Shown here piece by piece: positions 1-12,559 of a stretch of DNA of 64,000 nucleotides. Position numbers and translations under genes: made by a program. The stretch is from positions 102,501 through 166,500 of the forward strand of contig JAKJHU010000373.1 in NCBI GenBank assembly GCA_022316685.1, given 5' to 3'. The notes under the pieces are model-generated. The model worked only from the letters and a program-made list of their open reading frames with translations. It ran no database searches and had not been told where the DNA came from. Positions within the stretch are counted from its first letter, which is position 1; the number at the start of each line of letters is the position of its first letter. The DNA comes from Progne subis subis (lineage: Eukaryota > Chordata > Aves > Passeriformes > Hirundinidae).

Positions 1-368
1 AAAAAGAAAGAAAAAAAAAAAACCCACTAATAAAATAGCATGAGCCCTAGAGCTACTAGCAAAGCAATTATCCCAAACCAGGGTGGCGGTGTATCAGAAC
101 GGGCTGGCTGTTGGCCCTGAGTTTTAGCCTTCTGTGAATGTTGACATCTCTGTAGTGGAGCCTTCTCATGCTTGTAACATAAACAAAGTGGTTGTTTTCA
201 CATTCCTCTCTGATGAGGGACAGTTGATGGACTTCTAGCCTGGCCAGTGGAGTGCAGAGGTGGCAACCTTAGTGTCCAAACCCTGGTCATTGTCCAGAAT
301 CTATGTAAGCAAGGTCATCTTGACTTATTAAAGAAAATGTGAGTGCTGATCTAGTATCGATACCCAAC
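1..368. other. Flanking sequence, nothing recognised
   Basis: AT-rich DNA beginning with an A-rich run. No coding frame or repeat family could be recognised. It lies outside the presumed end of the ERV-A 3' LTR. Confidence 0.4.
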
Positions 369-1352
369 TGTGACGGACAAAACCTCTCTAACAGTTTAAA
401 GTTAGAAAGTGTATGTTTATTATGACACCAGTCAGCATGCAGGATAGCTCCCAAATTCACACCGCAGTTTACAGGTGATCACAGAGTCCTTTTATTTACA
501 AAACTATTAAATACCCAAACCACAAATGCATATTCATAACTCTGGTATATCCCATTCCCCGCTTTGTATGGTAATTAGCTCAAAAGCTATTAAGCATGCA
601 TAGTTTGTTCTTTGAAATGTGTCGGTGGTCCTTTTCTTGGGGAGGGATCCCCAAAAAGAGGAAGTAAAGAAGTCTTCCTCGTTCTGACCTTTCTACCTTT
701 TCAATGCAAATGTGATAAATGAATCCTTGGTAGGACTCCTATTTCCTGTCTTCATCACTGTTCAATGGGTTTCTGGACAGAGGAGGCCTACAAGTCTTAC
801 GTACCTTGTGAAAAACACCAATCACTTGTTTTTAAAATTTTGAAAGTTTAATAGTAAATAAGATGGTTATAAAAATAGAATTAGAGTAAAAAAATGAACA
901 ATTAGTGTTAGGACAATACGAGACGATAAAAACAAAGTTACAGACATCTGGGTGCCTCCCCAAGCAAAAAAGCTTTGAAGAAGGACCCCCGTTAACAAAG
1001 GACTATCTCTTAAAAGCAATAAATAGCCTGTTGAATATTCATACATTTCATACATGATGCATAAATTCCATTCAAACAAAGAATAGTCTCTGGTTAGTGT
1101 CACTTTTTTCCTTTAATCTCTATGGCGTCTTCAGGGCAAGGCAGGAGAAGTTGGTCTCGTCTGATAAAGAAGTAGTAAATTTTTTTTCTCTGAAAGATTT
1201 ACATTTTCCTGCGGTTGGCATATAAAAACTACATTTTAACTACAAAACTTCGTTTACTATATGATCAAAATATGAATACAACATTAACAATCAATACAAC
1301 ATAATGCATATAGTAAATATCTTGCGTAGAGCCATATAATATGCACTTTTCA
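369..1352 (-). mobile_element. ERV-A 3' LTR (putative)
   Basis: On the minus strand this segment starts with TG directly after a purine tract and ends in GTCACA. An AATAAACATACAC polyadenylation-like signal lies about 45 bases before that end. It follows the env stop, where a 3' LTR is expected. No second copy is present to confirm the limits, because the 5' half of ERV-A is missing. The outer limit near 369 is inferred from the TG/CA rule only. Confidence 0.55.
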
Positions 1353-1374
1353 TAATCCTCCCTCTTTCTTTTTA
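1353..1374 (-). promoter_or_regulatory. ERV-A polypurine tract
   Basis: Minus-strand purine-rich run (AAAAAGAAAGAGGGAGG) immediately before the LTR. This is the usual primer site for plus-strand DNA synthesis in retroviruses. Confidence 0.65.
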
Positions 1375-1422
1375 TAATTAATTTGGCTCGAGCAATATTT
1401 ATTGTTTTCTAGACTTCATTAT

Positions 1423-3291
1423 TCACTCATTTTTTTCACAAATCAATCTTGCTTCTTTGAAGGGGTCTTCTGTATTATTTTGTTTCTTTAACACCATAAT
1501 CCTTTGTAGTGGTGTTGTTGCAGGCAACTTTTGGTCAATGTCCACTAGTTGCATGCCTTGTACTACACTGGTGATGAGCCGAATGAAACAGGGGATCAAA
1601 CAAGGAAGAAATATTAGACCAGCTGTAGCGCATAAAAGGAAGAAGCCTAACTTTTTCCACCATTCTACTCCCAGCACATTATCCCACCAGCTAGTATTTA
1701 GCATTGATTCCCACTTTTGAACTGGGACCTGGGCCATTTTTCTGATATCATTGACTATGTCCAGGACGGCATCTCCATTGTCGCCTATTTTTAAACAACA
1801 ATCTGATGTATTGAACTTTCCACAAACACCCTCTTCTTCAGCTAATAGATAGTCTAAAGCCAATCTATTCTGCTACACAGCCACTCTTGTTTGGGTTTGT
1901 TGCCTTGATATTAATTCCAATGCCTGACCAGTTTTTTTCGTTATTATCTCTACAGCGGCTTGAAGTCTTATAATACAATTTAGCATATAAATTGGGGTTC
2001 AATATCCCCAACTCCCATCTTGTGCCCAGGTGGCTGGCCCATATGTTTCCAGTATGTGTTCAGGGGGCCATTCCTTATCTCCCCATTTTTGGAATCCTCC
2101 AATCAATTCTCTTTTGTTTCTCTTTAGATCCTCATAAACTGGTATCCCTAATTGATCCCCATCAGGTCCTGGTAAAAGAAAAATCCTGGCTGTATAATTC
2201 CCAGAGTGCAGCTCCCTTTCCACTGGGAGGGGAGTTTTGGGTATGCTCTTTTTCCACATATCCAAAATAAGTCATCTGGAGCTTTCCAATAGTTAAATTT
2301 TTGTTGATCTATATTCTCCCAAAATCTGGAAATTTCCTGGATGCTATAGTAAGGATTTTTACCTGTATCATTACATTGAAAAAGTTTTATTTTATTATCA
2401 TACTTACAATTCACTTTTTTTGCTTTTTCTTGGGTCCAATACACGGTTGGTGCTTCTGGGGCCCACCATGCAGAAGTTCCATTACTAACCTTATATATTT
2501 TACAGGGTGTTTTTCCTACTTCATGAAGGAACCTTTTCCCAGTGCACCAGAGACATTCTTCCCCTATCACTGTTGAACTTAAAATCCACCCTTCTGGTCT
2601 GTTTTCTCCACTTGTACTTGCTTGGTTCCATTTTAGAAGCTCAGTTGGGCCTAAGCTGCTGCCTTTCCATGGCCATTCTTCTGACATCAAAGCCCCTCCA
2701 CAGACCCAACAACTGGTTATGTTAAGTTCCTTACTTATTCTTTCCCCCAATTCTACAAACTGATTTTTTACCCATCCTTGAGATATCTATTTCTTTTTCT
2801 AATTGCTGTTCAAGTTTGGTATACAAATCGTTGACTGAAATTGGCACAGGTTTACGTGGTTGTACTGACTTAGCCTTTTTGCTTATCAATTGCTCTTTTA
2901 CTAAATCTTGTGCTTTGTGCCCAGTAATGTAGGTAAAACAAATCCATCTCTCCTCTTTTGGGCACTGACTTCCCATCTTGCTACTACTTGTTCTTAAGTT
3001 ATCTGCAATCCAGTACTTTTTCCCTTTATGTATGCAATTGCCTAATTTGGATGAGTTATAACAGTGGCTGTTGACATGAGTGTGAGAAATGAAAAAAGAA
3101 CCTCGGTGTCTTTCCATGTACAGCTTTTGGTAACATCTGTAGCATGGCCTTGTCGATATCCCAAAAGGGAGAAGACAAAAATTGAGTGACAGAAAAAGGA
3201 GTAACAGAGGTCCAGTATGGCTTATACTCCCACCTCCCATGCCTATGGGGTTGCAACCCACAGCAGGTGTATTTGGTCTTCTTGGTGGCAA
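1423..3291 (-). pseudogene. env: ERV-A env (degraded retroviral envelope)
   Basis: A gammaretrovirus-type envelope gene in four pieces. It begins with a hydrophobic signal-peptide-like stretch (3291 downward). The surface subunit contains CWVCGG and CWVC/CWIC-type motifs. An RNKR furin-like site precedes a fusion-peptide-like stretch. The transmembrane subunit has a Cys-x7-Cys-Cys motif and a strong membrane span ending near LIPCF. The order and motifs match the env of ERV-D (44358-46118). Breaks are frame changes near 2740 and 2200, a TGA at 1999-2001, and a TAG a few codons before 1863. It cannot give a full-length protein. The role (receptor binding and membrane fusion) is inferred from family knowledge. 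Confidence 0.88.
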
Positions 3292-3329
3292 ATACAGAGG
3301 CCAATCTGGTCTTGCCCTCTATTTCCTTG

Positions 3330-3894
3330 TCACTTCCTCTTAGCTAATTTCCAGACAAATCGTTTCTGATGCTCCTTAACTGTCGTTTCCCACTGTTCTT
3401 CAGGTATCTCCCATTCAACAGGCACTAATAATTCCCATCCACAAAACAAAGTTATTATTTCAGTTTTTGAATTCTACCTGGATAGGAGATTGATTTGGCC
3501 CTTGACACTTCCTGCAACGAGAGCGTCAATTGTGTGAACTACAATACCAATTCTTCCCCCAATCTAAATATTTACATTTAACCCAGCTAGCATGTCTGGT
3601 ATTTGGGTGGATCAAACAGGGAATTTGGTCTGGCACTGATGGAAGTTGCAACTCCTCTTCCTCTTTGCATAAATCACAGGCTAAGGCGTGAATACAAGAG
3701 TTCTCTGTCCAAAACAGTCCTGATCCTCCTGTTTGGAGTGGAAGTATTCCTCCCCATGGAGGGTATTGGAGGTGTCTCAAAGCTTGTCCAGGTGGTACTT
3801 GAAACCACTGATATAAGCTTGGCCTTATCTCCCAATTAGATGTGATCCTGGGTATGTTTTTTGGACTATTTGGGTCTTCCCAGTTCATTACCAC
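3330..3894 (-). pseudogene. Unidentified Cys-rich frame between ERV-A pol and env
   Basis: An open frame of about 120 codons (3526-3894) starts in the last codons of pol in another frame; its first ATG is at 3888. It contains CDLC and several further cysteines in its C-terminal half. Beyond its stop at 3526 the same frame shows a CRKC pair. A further open segment, rich in Glu, Trp and Lys, runs from about 3480 to a TGA at 3330-3332 in a neighbouring frame. I do not recognise the product. ERV-D has nothing like it at the same place. It could be a lost accessory gene, an env leader exon, or chance openness of decaying DNA. Confidence 0.4.
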
Positions 3895-6800
3895 CCAGTC
3901 CCCGTTTAAGAGTCAGTTTTGTATCACCCGGTTCAGATGTAATCGTCCACTCCTTAGGCTCTTCCACAGGTCCTTTGATTCTGCTGGCGTGGATCCACCC
4001 TCGTTCCTTGGTCTGGATTGCAGCCTCAGTCGTCAGCAATACCTGAAAAGGACCTTCCCATTGAGGAGTTAAAGATTGTTCTTTCCAGGTTTTTACTAGC
4101 ACCCATTCCCCTGGTTGAACATTATGGATTTTAAAGTCTAAAGGTGTGGTTTGAGGGATTCATTCCTTTCAACCATAAGTTTTCAAGAGTTTTTGCAATG
4201 GTGTTAACGTGTCTTTTAACGCTCATTCCCCCTACCTCATAGGTAGCATTTTCATGTTGGGTGGTTAAAAAGGGTAACCCAAACATCATTTCATAGGGTG
4301 ACACTCCCAGGTCTGACCTGGGTTGTGTTCGGATCCTCAATAAGGCCAAAGGTAGGCATTGTACCCATGACATTTGGGTTTCAACTATTAATTTGGTCAA
4401 AGTTCTCTTTAAAGTCTGGTTCATCCTTTCTACACGACCAGAACTCTGTGGATGCCATGGGGTATGCAGCTCCCATTTTATCCCTAAAGATTGAATTATT
4501 TGTTGTAACACTTGACGTAAAATGTGTTCCTCTGTCTGAGTCTATTCTATTAACCATTCTGTATCTGGGAATAATCTGTTCTAAAAGGGTTTTACTTACT
4601 ATGTTGGCTGAGGCCTTGGTATTGGGAACTGCTTCTACCCAATGAGTTAGATGGTCTGTCATTACTAATAAATACTTCCAACTTTGTACTTGAGGAAGAT
4701 CAGTAAAATCTACTTGGATACTTTGAAATGGTCAAAGAGCTAACTCACAACCTCTTAATGTTGTTTTTCTCATCACCCTTTTGTTTATCATTTGGCAAGT
4801 TATACAATTTTCAGTTACTTGCTTTGCTACTCCAAAAATCCCAATGCATCCATAGTTCCTTAAAAAATGATCACACAAAGCCTGAGTACCCCAGTGGCTT
4901 TTCTGATGCATGTCTTCTAATATTTTTCTAGCCAGTATTTTATTAAGTAATTGTCTTCCATCAGGAAGTTTCCATTTCCCTGATTCAGCCTGTTCTCCTC
5001 CTGTCTTGTTTAATTATTTTTTCTCTGCTTCACTAAACTTTGGGATTTCCAATTTTTCCTCATTTGGAATTAATATTAACATAAGTCTTTCAGCTCCATT
5101 TTCTGCTGCATCCTTATCTTCCTCATCTGCTAAATTATTTCCTCTTATTTCTGGGGTCACTCCTCTTTGGTGTCTCTTAATGTGTACTATAGCTATTTCT
5201 TCAGGTAGTTTTAATGCCTCTAAAATCTCTAAAAGGAGTCCTTCATGTACTAATCCTTTTCCTCTTGAGTTAACCAATCCTCTTTCTTCCCAAATTTTTC
5301 CAAAAGTATGTACTACTCCAAAAGCATACCTCGAATCAGTGTATATAGTTCCTTTCTTGTGTGCTAAATATTACAGTGCCTTTTTTGGAGCATATAATTT
5401 ACAAGTTTGAGCTGACCATTTTGAAGGTAATTTTCCTTTTTCAATAGTTTGCATGTTTTTTCCATCAACTACTGCATAACCTGACATTCTTTTTCCTTGT
5501 AGACATCTGGAGGAACCATGCACATAGATTATTTCCCCTTCTGAAAGGGCTTGTTCTTCAAGATACCCCCGAACTTTTCTTTGGTATTGGATAATTTCTA
5601 AACAATTATGTATTAAGTTATCTGATGGTTCTCCATATAGGAGTTGAGCTGGATTTAAACTTTTGTTTTCTTCTAATGTCAGATCATCACTATCTATCAA
5701 GATTGCTTCATATTTTAACATTCTAGAGTCTGTTAACCATTTTTCAGCTTTCTCATTTAACACATTTCGAACCGCATGAGGTGTGCACACAATTAGTTGA
5801 CCTCCAAAAGTAAGTTTACGTCTTTCTTCTACCAGGATTGCAGTAGCGGCTATAGCTTGAATACATACTGGCCAGCCGTGGCTCACTGGGTCCAACATCT
5901 TTGATAAATAAGCTACTGGTCTCTTTACTCCTCCCCACTCCTGGACCAGAACTCCATGAGCTACCCCCTTTTCTACATTCACATACAGATGAAAGGGTTT
6001 TTCTCGTGAAGGTAAGCTTAAAGCGGGTATTGAGGCCAGTTTTAACTTCAATTTTTCTAATTTATCATCATCTTCCTTGGTCCATTTTATATTATCTTCC
6101 CCTGTCAATTTTTCACACAAAAAATTTAGTTCCTGTGTGTACTCCTCAATCTATAATCTACAATATCCCAATAATCTGAGTAGTTTTCTGATTTCCCTCT
6201 TTGAAGAGGGAGGTGGAAGGGATAAAATTCCTGCAATTCTCTCTGGACTGAGCCTTCGACTACCCTTACTTATCAAGTGTCCAAGATATTTCACCTCTGG
6301 TTCTACTAATTGCAGTTTCCCTTTTGATACCCTTAATCCTTTATCTCCAAGAAAATTTAAAAGTTTTATTGTAGCTTCTCCAACTTCATCTTCCCCAGAT
6401 AGTAGAAGATCATCCACATATTGGATAATTTGTATTCTAGGAGGAGTGGAGAAGGCTTGCAGTATTTTTTCTAAAGCTTGCCCAAATAAGTTTGGAGACT
6501 CCATGAACCCCTGAGGTAATTTCGTCCATCTTAATTGCTGCTTTCTTCCAGTTTTTGGATCCTCCCATTCAAAGGCAAAGATATCTCGGCTCTCCTTGGC
6601 TAGTGGACAGGCCCAAAAAGCATCTTTAAGATCCACTACACTAAACCACTGATGCTGGGGTGGAACTTTACTTAGAAGTGTATAGGGATTGGATACCACT
6701 GGGTAACGAGACCGAGTTCTTTTGTTAACCTCCCTTAAATCTTGTATTAGTCTGTAACTCCCATCAGGCTTCTTTACTGGGAGAATAGGGGTATTATGGG

Positions 6801-7386
6801 GAGACATGCAAGGTTCTAGTGTCCCGTCCTTTATTAGTCCTTCTATTAGTGGCTTCAAACCTTCCCATCCTTCTAAAGATATGGGGTATTGATGTACACG
6901 TATGGGACAACCTTCTCTCTCTATTGTAACACTTACAGGGTCAATATTTAATCCTCCCCTATTTCCTTCCCCAGCCAAACTTCCTTGTTAATTTTTTTCT
7001 TCATCCTCTTGGCCTAATTTTAAAACTTTAGCTGTCATTTTCCCATCTTCTGGTATAACCCCTATTCCTAATTTCACTTGTAAGTCTCTTCTTAGTAAGT
7101 TGCTACCTGCCTTTGGGACCAATAAGACATCTCTCATCCAAATTTTAGTTTCCCCTTCAATTACTACATCTTTAATGACTGGAACTGTAAAAGTTTCTCC
7201 TTTTGCTCCAGTTACTTTTGCAGTATCTTTACTCACACTATAACCTTTTGGTACATTTAGCAGGCAGGTTCTTTCTGCCCCTGTATCTACCACAAATTCC
7301 AATTCTTCTTCTTGGGGACCCACTTTTAGAGTTATCACAGGCTCTAGATGGTATTTGTCCCCTAAAAAATAGAGTCTTTGACCTCC
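3866..7386 (-). pseudogene. pol: ERV-A pro-pol (protease, RT, RNase H, integrase), degraded
   Basis: Continues the gag frame after a TAG. The aspartic protease has VDTGAE (6988-7338). Reverse transcriptase carries QYVDDLL (6151-6978). RNase H follows, then an integrase with DHLTHWVEA, IDSDRG and GRVERMN motifs, and a C-terminal domain ending at 3866. In-frame stops lie at 6988 (TAA), 6151 (TAG), 5371 (TAA) and 5014 (TAA). Frame changes occur near 4505 and 4145. In RNase H, the first catalytic position reads His where ERV-D has Asp604. The layout is gammaretroviral and parallels ERV-D throughout, at clearly diverged sequence. Dead as a gene. Confidence 0.93.
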
Positions 7387-7389
7387 CTA
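7387..7389 (-). promoter_or_regulatory. ERV-A gag-pol readthrough stop (TAG)
   Basis: Minus-strand TAG followed by GGAGGTCAA, with gag and protease in the same frame on both sides. This is the known gammaretroviral arrangement, in which a small fraction of ribosomes read through the gag stop to make Gag-Pol. Confidence 0.75.
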
Positions 7390-8354
7390 TTCCTCCTCTG
7401 TGCTCATCTCTTTGAAGATTTTCAGATCTATTACCTGCTTAGGACAATTTCTCCTATAATGTCCCTCACCCCCACAGTAAAAGCAGACATTCCTGGAATG
7501 CTGCTGAGACTTGGTTTGTATTGGGATTCTATTTTTTTCCTTTCCCCTGTCTCTATTAATTTTATCTCTAGAAGTAGTGCCTGTATGTTTTTGATTTTTT
7601 TGGAAATTGTTTTCTCGCATGGTGACTGCCATAAATTTTGCTTTCAGTTTAGCTTTCTCTTCATCTCTCAGACATAAACTTTCTGAGCCTCCTTTAATAA
7701 GTCATCTAATGATTTATTATGACAATCCTCAATTTTTTCTAATTTTTTTTCTAATATCTGGCCAGGCATTAGTAACAAAGTTAATCCTTAACTAAGCTTT
7801 TCTCACATCAGTTTCAGGGTCTATTCCAGAATATTGTTTCATATTTTTCCTAAGTCTGTCCAAACATTCAGTTGGAGATTCTTCTTTTTCTTGCTGTGCC
7901 TCAAAAGCTTTTTTAGCATTTTGCCCTCGGGGTGCCGCCTCTTTTATTCCTTTGATTATTAAATTACGATATTCATTCATGTGTTTCCTCCCTTCCTCAT
8001 TATTTTGACCCCACTCAGGCGGCGCAGTTGGCATTTTGTCTTCTCCAGGGGGCCCCTGTGGGTTCTCTTTTTCCCAAACTTTTTTTCCAGCTGCTCTGAT
8101 TAATTGCCTTTCTTCCTGAGAAAATATTATTTTCATTATAGACTGCATCTCTTCCCAAGTATAAATATTCGGACCTAAAAATTGGTCTAATTGTTCAGCT
8201 GTGCCTATGGGATCCTCTAAAATTCCTTTGATTTCTTTTTTAAAATTTCTGACCTCAGAAGTCAAAGGAGCATTTACAAACCCTGTTCCACCCCCTCCCA
8301 TTGGGGCTTCTCTTAGTGGAAAAAGACGAATTTCTTTAACGCATTTTTCGCGTG
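7387..8354 (-). pseudogene. gag: ERV-A gag, 3' part (capsid and nucleocapsid)
   Basis: Only the 3' two thirds of gag remains. The capsid (7792-8301) resembles the ERV-D capsid, sharing the GFVNAPLT start, QFLGPNIYTW, and a QQEKEESP major-homology region. A TAG follows at 7792. The nucleocapsid (7387-7632) has one intact CCHC zinc knuckle, CFYCGGEGHYRRNC. Frame disruption occurs near 7680. The matrix and proline-rich region and the 5' LTR are absent: homology stops exactly where the ERV-L LTR begins. Confidence 0.88.
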
Positions 8355-9018
8355 TGTGGTGGTTTCAGGCAGATTTTGGGAGAAATCCTCCCAAGGGGCC
8401 CCCCTCTCCCCTCCCCCAACCGGTTCGGGAAAAAACTTCCTCAGAGAGAAGTGGAAAAAACCTGTTTATTACACAGGCAAAGCACTCCCAGCACAATACC
8501 CGATGACAAGAGCTTTGTGCCGCTTACGGAGGGATAACAAACTTAAAGAAAGTCTCTCCTCTTGAAGATTGTCAGTGTGCTCCACCACTCTCTCTCCGCT
8601 GACGTTGGAAAAAAAAAGATGTGCAGGGCTGGTTTTGGTGGTCTCGGTGGGGTGGGTCCCCTGTGGAGGCCCCCCGGTGCTTCCCCAGGTCCTCAGTCCG
8701 GAGAGGTTGGAACAATTCCGAGGAGAGGGCAAAAAAAAAAAAGGAAAGAAAAAAAAAAGAAAAAAGGAAAGAAAAAAAAGGAAAAAAAGAAGAAAGCAAA
8801 AAGCAAAAATCTTCAGCTATTCTACAGCATCTAACACTATGCTAGCACTAACTAACTGCCCGAGAAAAACAACAGAGCTTCTTCAGTCTCGCCGAGTTCC
8901 AGCTCCCCCGCTTCAAGGTCACTCCGAGGAGCAGAGTTTTCCTGGGGAAAAACAAACCGCGCTTGCCCTCCCCCCTGCACCCAACAGACGACTGGGGATA
9001 CACAGTCACCCCAGGACA
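8355..9018 (-). mobile_element. ERV-L 3' LTR
   Basis: Minus-strand sequence begins TGTCCTGGGGTG and ends CCACCACA. It is almost identical to 14592-15254. An AATAAACAGG polyadenylation-like signal lies at 8461-8470. A long A/G-rich run (plus strand) sits near 8735-8810. Confidence 0.95.
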
Positions 9019-9038
9019 TCTTCCACCCCTTATCCCCA
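9019..9038 (-). promoter_or_regulatory. ERV-L polypurine tract
   Basis: Minus-strand GGGATAAGGGGTGGAAGA abuts the TG of the 3' LTR, the expected plus-strand primer position. The 300 bases between it and the pol stop hold no gene. Confidence 0.65.
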
Positions 9039-9352
9039 TATCGTTGACTTACAGACAGAACCAATGTATATTCCACATAAAACTTCCATCCATTCTCCCC
9101 ACAAAAAAAACAATACAAGCAATACCTGTCATGCTCTTGTCATGTTCTACACTGAGCTACTGAATCTAGGCTTCAGGCTGCAGGGCAGCAGGATTCTTCT
9201 CACACTTACTCATACCTTCAACACTTGCTCATACCTTCAACACTTAACACATACCCTCTCACTTACACATTTCCTTCTATTTCATTCTGCATGGTTTAAT
9301 GTACAGACAATGGCAATAGCATTCAGCAAACAGTGATGTTTACAAATTATTC

Positions 9353-12300
9353 TCACCCAACAATCAGATCTCCCTGAGGTACACATCCAGATGTTCCATC
9401 TTTCTGCATTATCCACCATGTGCAACCTGGTCCCTGAGCAAAGACAACCCCACGGATGGGTTTGTCTGTACTTGAGGCAGACCTGATCCACACTGTCTTC
9501 CCTAACAGACCTCTGACATGCACCACTGGGACTTTATCTCCATCTGTTGTATGCAGAGGCTCAGCCTGGGCGGGTCCTGCTCGGTTGGTGGAGCCTCGGG
9601 TGTTGACCAACCAGGTGGCCTTTGCTAAGTGCTGCTCCCAATTCTTGAACGATCCCCCCCCCAATGCTTTCAATTGGGTTTTTAACAATGCATTGTGCCT
9701 CTCCACTTTGCCTGCAGCAGGTGCATGGTAGGGAATATGGTACACCCACTCAATGCCATGTTCCCTAGCCCAGGTGTTAATAAGGCTGTTCTTGAAATGA
9801 GTCCCGTTGTCTGACTCAATCCTCTCAGGGGTACCATGTCTCCACAGGACTTGCTTCTCTAGGCCCAGGATGGTGTTCCGGGCAGTAGCGTGAGGCACAG
9901 GGTAGGTCTCCAGCCACCCCGTGGTGGCTTCCACCATTGTGAGCACGTAGCGCTTGCCTTGGCGGGTTTGGGGAAGGGTGATGTAGTCAATCTGCCAGGC
10001 TTCCCCGTACTTATACTTGGACCATCGCCCACCATACCATAGCGGCTTCACCCGCTTGGCCTGTTTGATGGCAGCACACGTCTCACAGTCATGGATAACC
10101 TGAGAAATACTGTCCATGGTTAGATCCACCCCTCGGTCTCGTGCCCACTTATAGGTGGCATCTCTACCCTGATGGCCTGAGGCATCATGGGCCCATGGAG
10201 CTAGGAACAACTCTCCCTTGTGTTCCCAATCTAAATCAATCTTTGACACTTCTATTTTTGCTGCCCGATCTACCTGCTCGTTGTTTCGATGCTCTTCATT
10301 AGCTCTACTCTTGGGGATGTGGGCATCTACGTGGCAGACTTTCACAGGTAGTCTCCCTACCCTGGTAGCAATGTCTTTCCACTCCTCAGCAGCCCAGATT
10401 GGTTTCCCTCCATGCTGCCAATTAGCCTCTTTCCACCTCTTCAGCCATCCCCACAGAGCATTGGCTACCATCTATGAATCAGTATAGAGGTAGAGCCTCG
10501 GCCATCCCTCTCTTTCAGCAATATCCAAGGCCAATTGAACAGCCTTGAGTTCTGCAAGTTGACTTGATCCACCCTCTCCTTCAGTGGCCTCAGCAACTTG
10601 TCGTGTGGGACTCCACACGGCTGCTTTCCACTTCCGGTTCATCCCTACAATACGACAGGAACCGTCAGTGAAAAGGGCATAATGCGTCTCCTCTGCTGGC
10701 AATTGGTTGTATGGTGGAGCCTCTTCAGCCCGTGTCACTTGCTCTTGTTCTTCATCTGTGAGACCAAAATTTTCACCCTCAGGCCAATTGGTAATTATTT
10801 CCAAAATCCCAGGGCGATTCAGTTTACCCATACGGGCGCACTGCGTAATAAGAGCAATCCACTTGCTCCATGTGGCATCAGTGGCACGATGGGTGGAGGG
10901 GACCTCCCCTTTGAACATCCACCCCAGCACAGGCAGTCGGGGTGCCAGGAGGAGTTGCGCCTCTGTACCAATCACCTCCGAGGCGGCTTGAACTCCTTCA
11001 TAGGCTGCTAAGATTTCCTTCTCAGTGGGGATGTAATTGGCTTCAGACCCTCTGTAGCTTCGACTGTAAAATCCTAGTGGCTGGCCTCGAGTCTCACCAG
11101 GCACCTTCTGCCAAAGGCTCCAGGACAGGCCATTGTTCCCAGCTGCTGAGTAGAGCACGTTCTTTACATCTGGTCCTGTCCTCACTGGGCCAAGGGCCAC
11201 TGCATGAGCAATCTCGTGCTTGATCTGGGCAAAAGCTTGTTGCTCAGGGCCCCAGTGGAAATCATTCTTTTTTCGAGTGACCAGGTAAAGAGGGCTCACA
11301 ATCTGACTATACTCGGGAATATGCATCTTCCAGAAACCTATAGCACCTAGGAAAGCTTGTGTCTCCTTCTTATTGGTTGGTGGAGACATCGCTGTGATCT
11401 TGTTGATGACATCAGTAGGAATCTGCCGCCGTCCATCTTGCCACTTTATTCCTAGGAACTGGATCTCTCGGGCAGGTCCCTTGACCTTGCTCTGCTTGAT
11501 GGCAACACCAGCTTTCAGGAGAATTTGGATGATCTTCTCTCCTTTTTCAAGCACTTCCATTGCCGTGTTCCCCCACACAATGATGTCATCAATATACTGT
11601 AGGTGCTCCGGAGCCTCACCCTTTTCCAGTGCAGCTTGGATCAGTCCATGGCAGATGGTAGGACTGTGCTTCCACCCCTGGGGCAGTCGGTTCCAGGTGT
11701 ACTGCACACCCCTCCATGTGAAGGCAAACTGAGGCTTGCATTCTGCTGCCAAAGGAATGGAGAAAAATGCATTGGCAATGTCAATTGTGGCATACCATTT
11801 TGCTGCCTTGGACTCCAGCTCGTACTGGAGCTCTAACATGTCTGGCACAGCAGCACTCAGTGGTGGTGTCACCTCATTCAATGCACGGTAGTCCACAGTC
11901 AATCTCCATTCTCCTTCAGATTTGCGCACAGGCCAAATGGGGCTGTTGAAGGGTGAGTGGGTTTTGCTGACCACCCCTTGGCTCTCCAGCTCTTGAATCA
12001 TCTTATGAATGGGAATCACAGCATCTCGAGTTGTTCTGTACTGTCGGCGGTGCACTATAGAAGTGGCAATTGGTACCCGTTGTTCTTGTACTTTCAGGAG
12101 TCCTACTGCAGAGGGATTCTTGGACAGTCCAGGCAAGGTGTTCAATTGCCGGATGCCCTCTGTCACTACAGCCGCTATCCCGAATGCCCACCTGAGTCCT
12201 TTTGGGTCTTTGAAATACCCACTTCGGGGGTAATCTATGCCCAAAATACATGGGGCCTCTGGGCCAGTCACAATAGGGTGCCTCTTCCACTCATTTCCAG

Positions 12301-12559
12301 TCAGGCTCACATCTGCTTTCACAACAGTAAAATCCTGTGATCCCCCCGTCACGCCAGCAATAGAGACAGATTCTGCCCCTACATGTCTTGATGGCATTAA
12401 TGTGCACTGCGCACCAGTATCAACCAAGGCCTCATATATTTGTGGTTCTGATGTGCCAGGCCAACGAATCCACACAGTCCAAAAAACATGGTTTTCCCTA
12501 GCCTCTACCTGGCTAGAGGCAGGGCCCCTCTAAGCCTGGTTATTCTTCTTTCTTTGAGC
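9353..12559 (-). pseudogene. pol: ERV-L pol: protease, RT, RNase H, integrase; one stop inside
   Basis: In frame with gag after the gag TAG. Protease: ALVDTGAQ. Reverse transcriptase: LPQGW and QYIDDII. RNase H: LFTDGSC, ELKAVQLAL and YTDS. Integrase: a His/Cys zinc-binding region ending CETC, then WQIDY, ESDNGTHF and KVERHN, with a D-35-E spacing. A second TAG lies at 12530-12532 upstream of the protease. A TAG at 10472-10474 cuts RNase H directly after the YTDS motif. Otherwise 1,040 codons are open (667 + 372). No dUTPase is seen. Relatedness to ERV-L/spuma-like pol is from motif style and gene order. Confidence 0.93.

Noticed and set aside
8569..9336. 255-codon plus-strand frame through the ERV-L 3' LTR
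   Set aside because: It runs through a Lys-coding A/G-rich tract and LTR sequence on the antisense strand; no domain, and the copy at 14799 differs in frame by A-run length.
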